From Flavobacteriaceae bacterium (GTDB lineage: Bacteria > Bacteroidota > Bacteroidia > Flavobacteriales > Flavobacteriaceae), in assembly GCA_031277535.1 (NCBI GenBank), contig JAITMD010000009.1, positions 1 through 63,089 of the forward strand: DNA of 63,089 nt. The letters are read 5' to 3'. Shown piece by piece: positions 62,977 through 63,089 of the stretch. Under the pieces are notes generated by a model. It did no database searches, had not been told where the DNA came from, and saw nothing but the letters and a program-made list of their open reading frames with translations. The position numbers and the translations under genes were made by a program. Positions within the stretch are counted from its first letter, which is position 1, and each line of letters starts with the position of its first letter.

Positions 62977-63061
62977 GGAGAAATGGCAGAGTGGTCGATT
63001 GCGGCAGTCTTGAAAACTGTTGACTGTAACAGGTCCGGGGGTTCGAATCCCTCTTTCTCCG
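62977..63061 (+). tRNA. tRNA-Ser (anticodon UGA)
   Basis: 85 bases. Acceptor arm GGAGAAA pairs with TTTCTCC, followed by discriminator G. The anticodon stem GCAGT/ACTGT carries loop CTTGAAA with anticodon TGA at 63011-63013. The long variable arm (GACTG-TAA-CAGGTC) is typical of class II tRNA-Ser. T-arm has GGTTCGAATCC. CCA is not encoded, so the CCA enzyme adds it. Confidence 0.97.
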
Positions 63062-63089
63062 CTGATTTATAAAAGATAACTTTTCAAAA

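Overview
The window is an AT-rich chromosomal segment of a Flavobacteriaceae bacterium, possibly Myroides-like; the genus is a guess from gene content. The evidence is the gliding genes gldF and gldG, a PyrR-PyrB pair, flavobacterial small conserved proteins (DUF4834 type, an acidic 98-residue protein), a fused beta-oxidation protein with its flavobacterial neighbours, and promoters of the Bacteroidetes type (TTTG, about 19 bp, TAnnTTTG). Shine-Dalgarno sequences are mostly absent.

Layout. Positions 1-205 hold the end of an IS1182-like insertion sequence. From 0.2 to 5.9 kb lie ctaA, a tRNA nucleotidyltransferase, a Sua5/YrdC protein, proline dehydrogenase and aroB. From 5.9 to 9.0 kb is a polyamine locus: an arginine-rich upstream ORF in a long leader, an arginine-decarboxylase-like enzyme, a deoxyhypusine-synthase-like enzyme, then an acidic small protein. 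From 9.1 to 22.4 kb is housekeeping: ychF, uvrA, an ECF sigma factor, an endonuclease III without its iron-sulfur ligands, hemN, rhodanese, pyrR-pyrB, RNase Z, pdxH and a Smr protein. A structured array of 11-bp repeats sits between the DUF4834-type gene and pyrR.

From 22.5 to 37.3 kb the genes are mostly on the minus strand and concern acetate and fatty acids: acs, a nitronate-monooxygenase-like enzyme, mnmA, two tandem porin-like proteins, then marR, a fused 3-hydroxyacyl-CoA dehydrogenase/enoyl-CoA hydratase, thiolase and acyl-CoA dehydrogenase as one operon, with an acyl-CoA ligase upstream. A perfect 26-bp palindrome covers the marR promoter and is probably the MarR operator.

From 37.7 to 55.8 kb the region is more accessory: a CYTH protein, two convergent overlapping glycosyltransferase genes, ftsE, several exported proteins (META-domain proteins, lipoproteins, an aspartyl-protease-like and a serine-hydrolase-like protein that both lack catalytic residues), an LtaS-like phosphotransferase, a degenerate AraC-like regulator, a nucleoside phosphorylase, a SUI1 protein, an Fe(II)/2-oxoglutarate-type oxygenase and a YbaK deacylase. 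From 55.8 kb to the end are phoH, a SAM hydrolase, gldF-gldG, dnaN, a collagen-like lipoprotein and tRNA-Ser(UGA).

The strongest candidates for undescribed biology are the arginine-rich leader ORF before the arginine-decarboxylase-like gene, the MarR palindrome of the fatty-acid operon, the 11-bp inverted repeat array, and the two exported pseudo-hydrolases.
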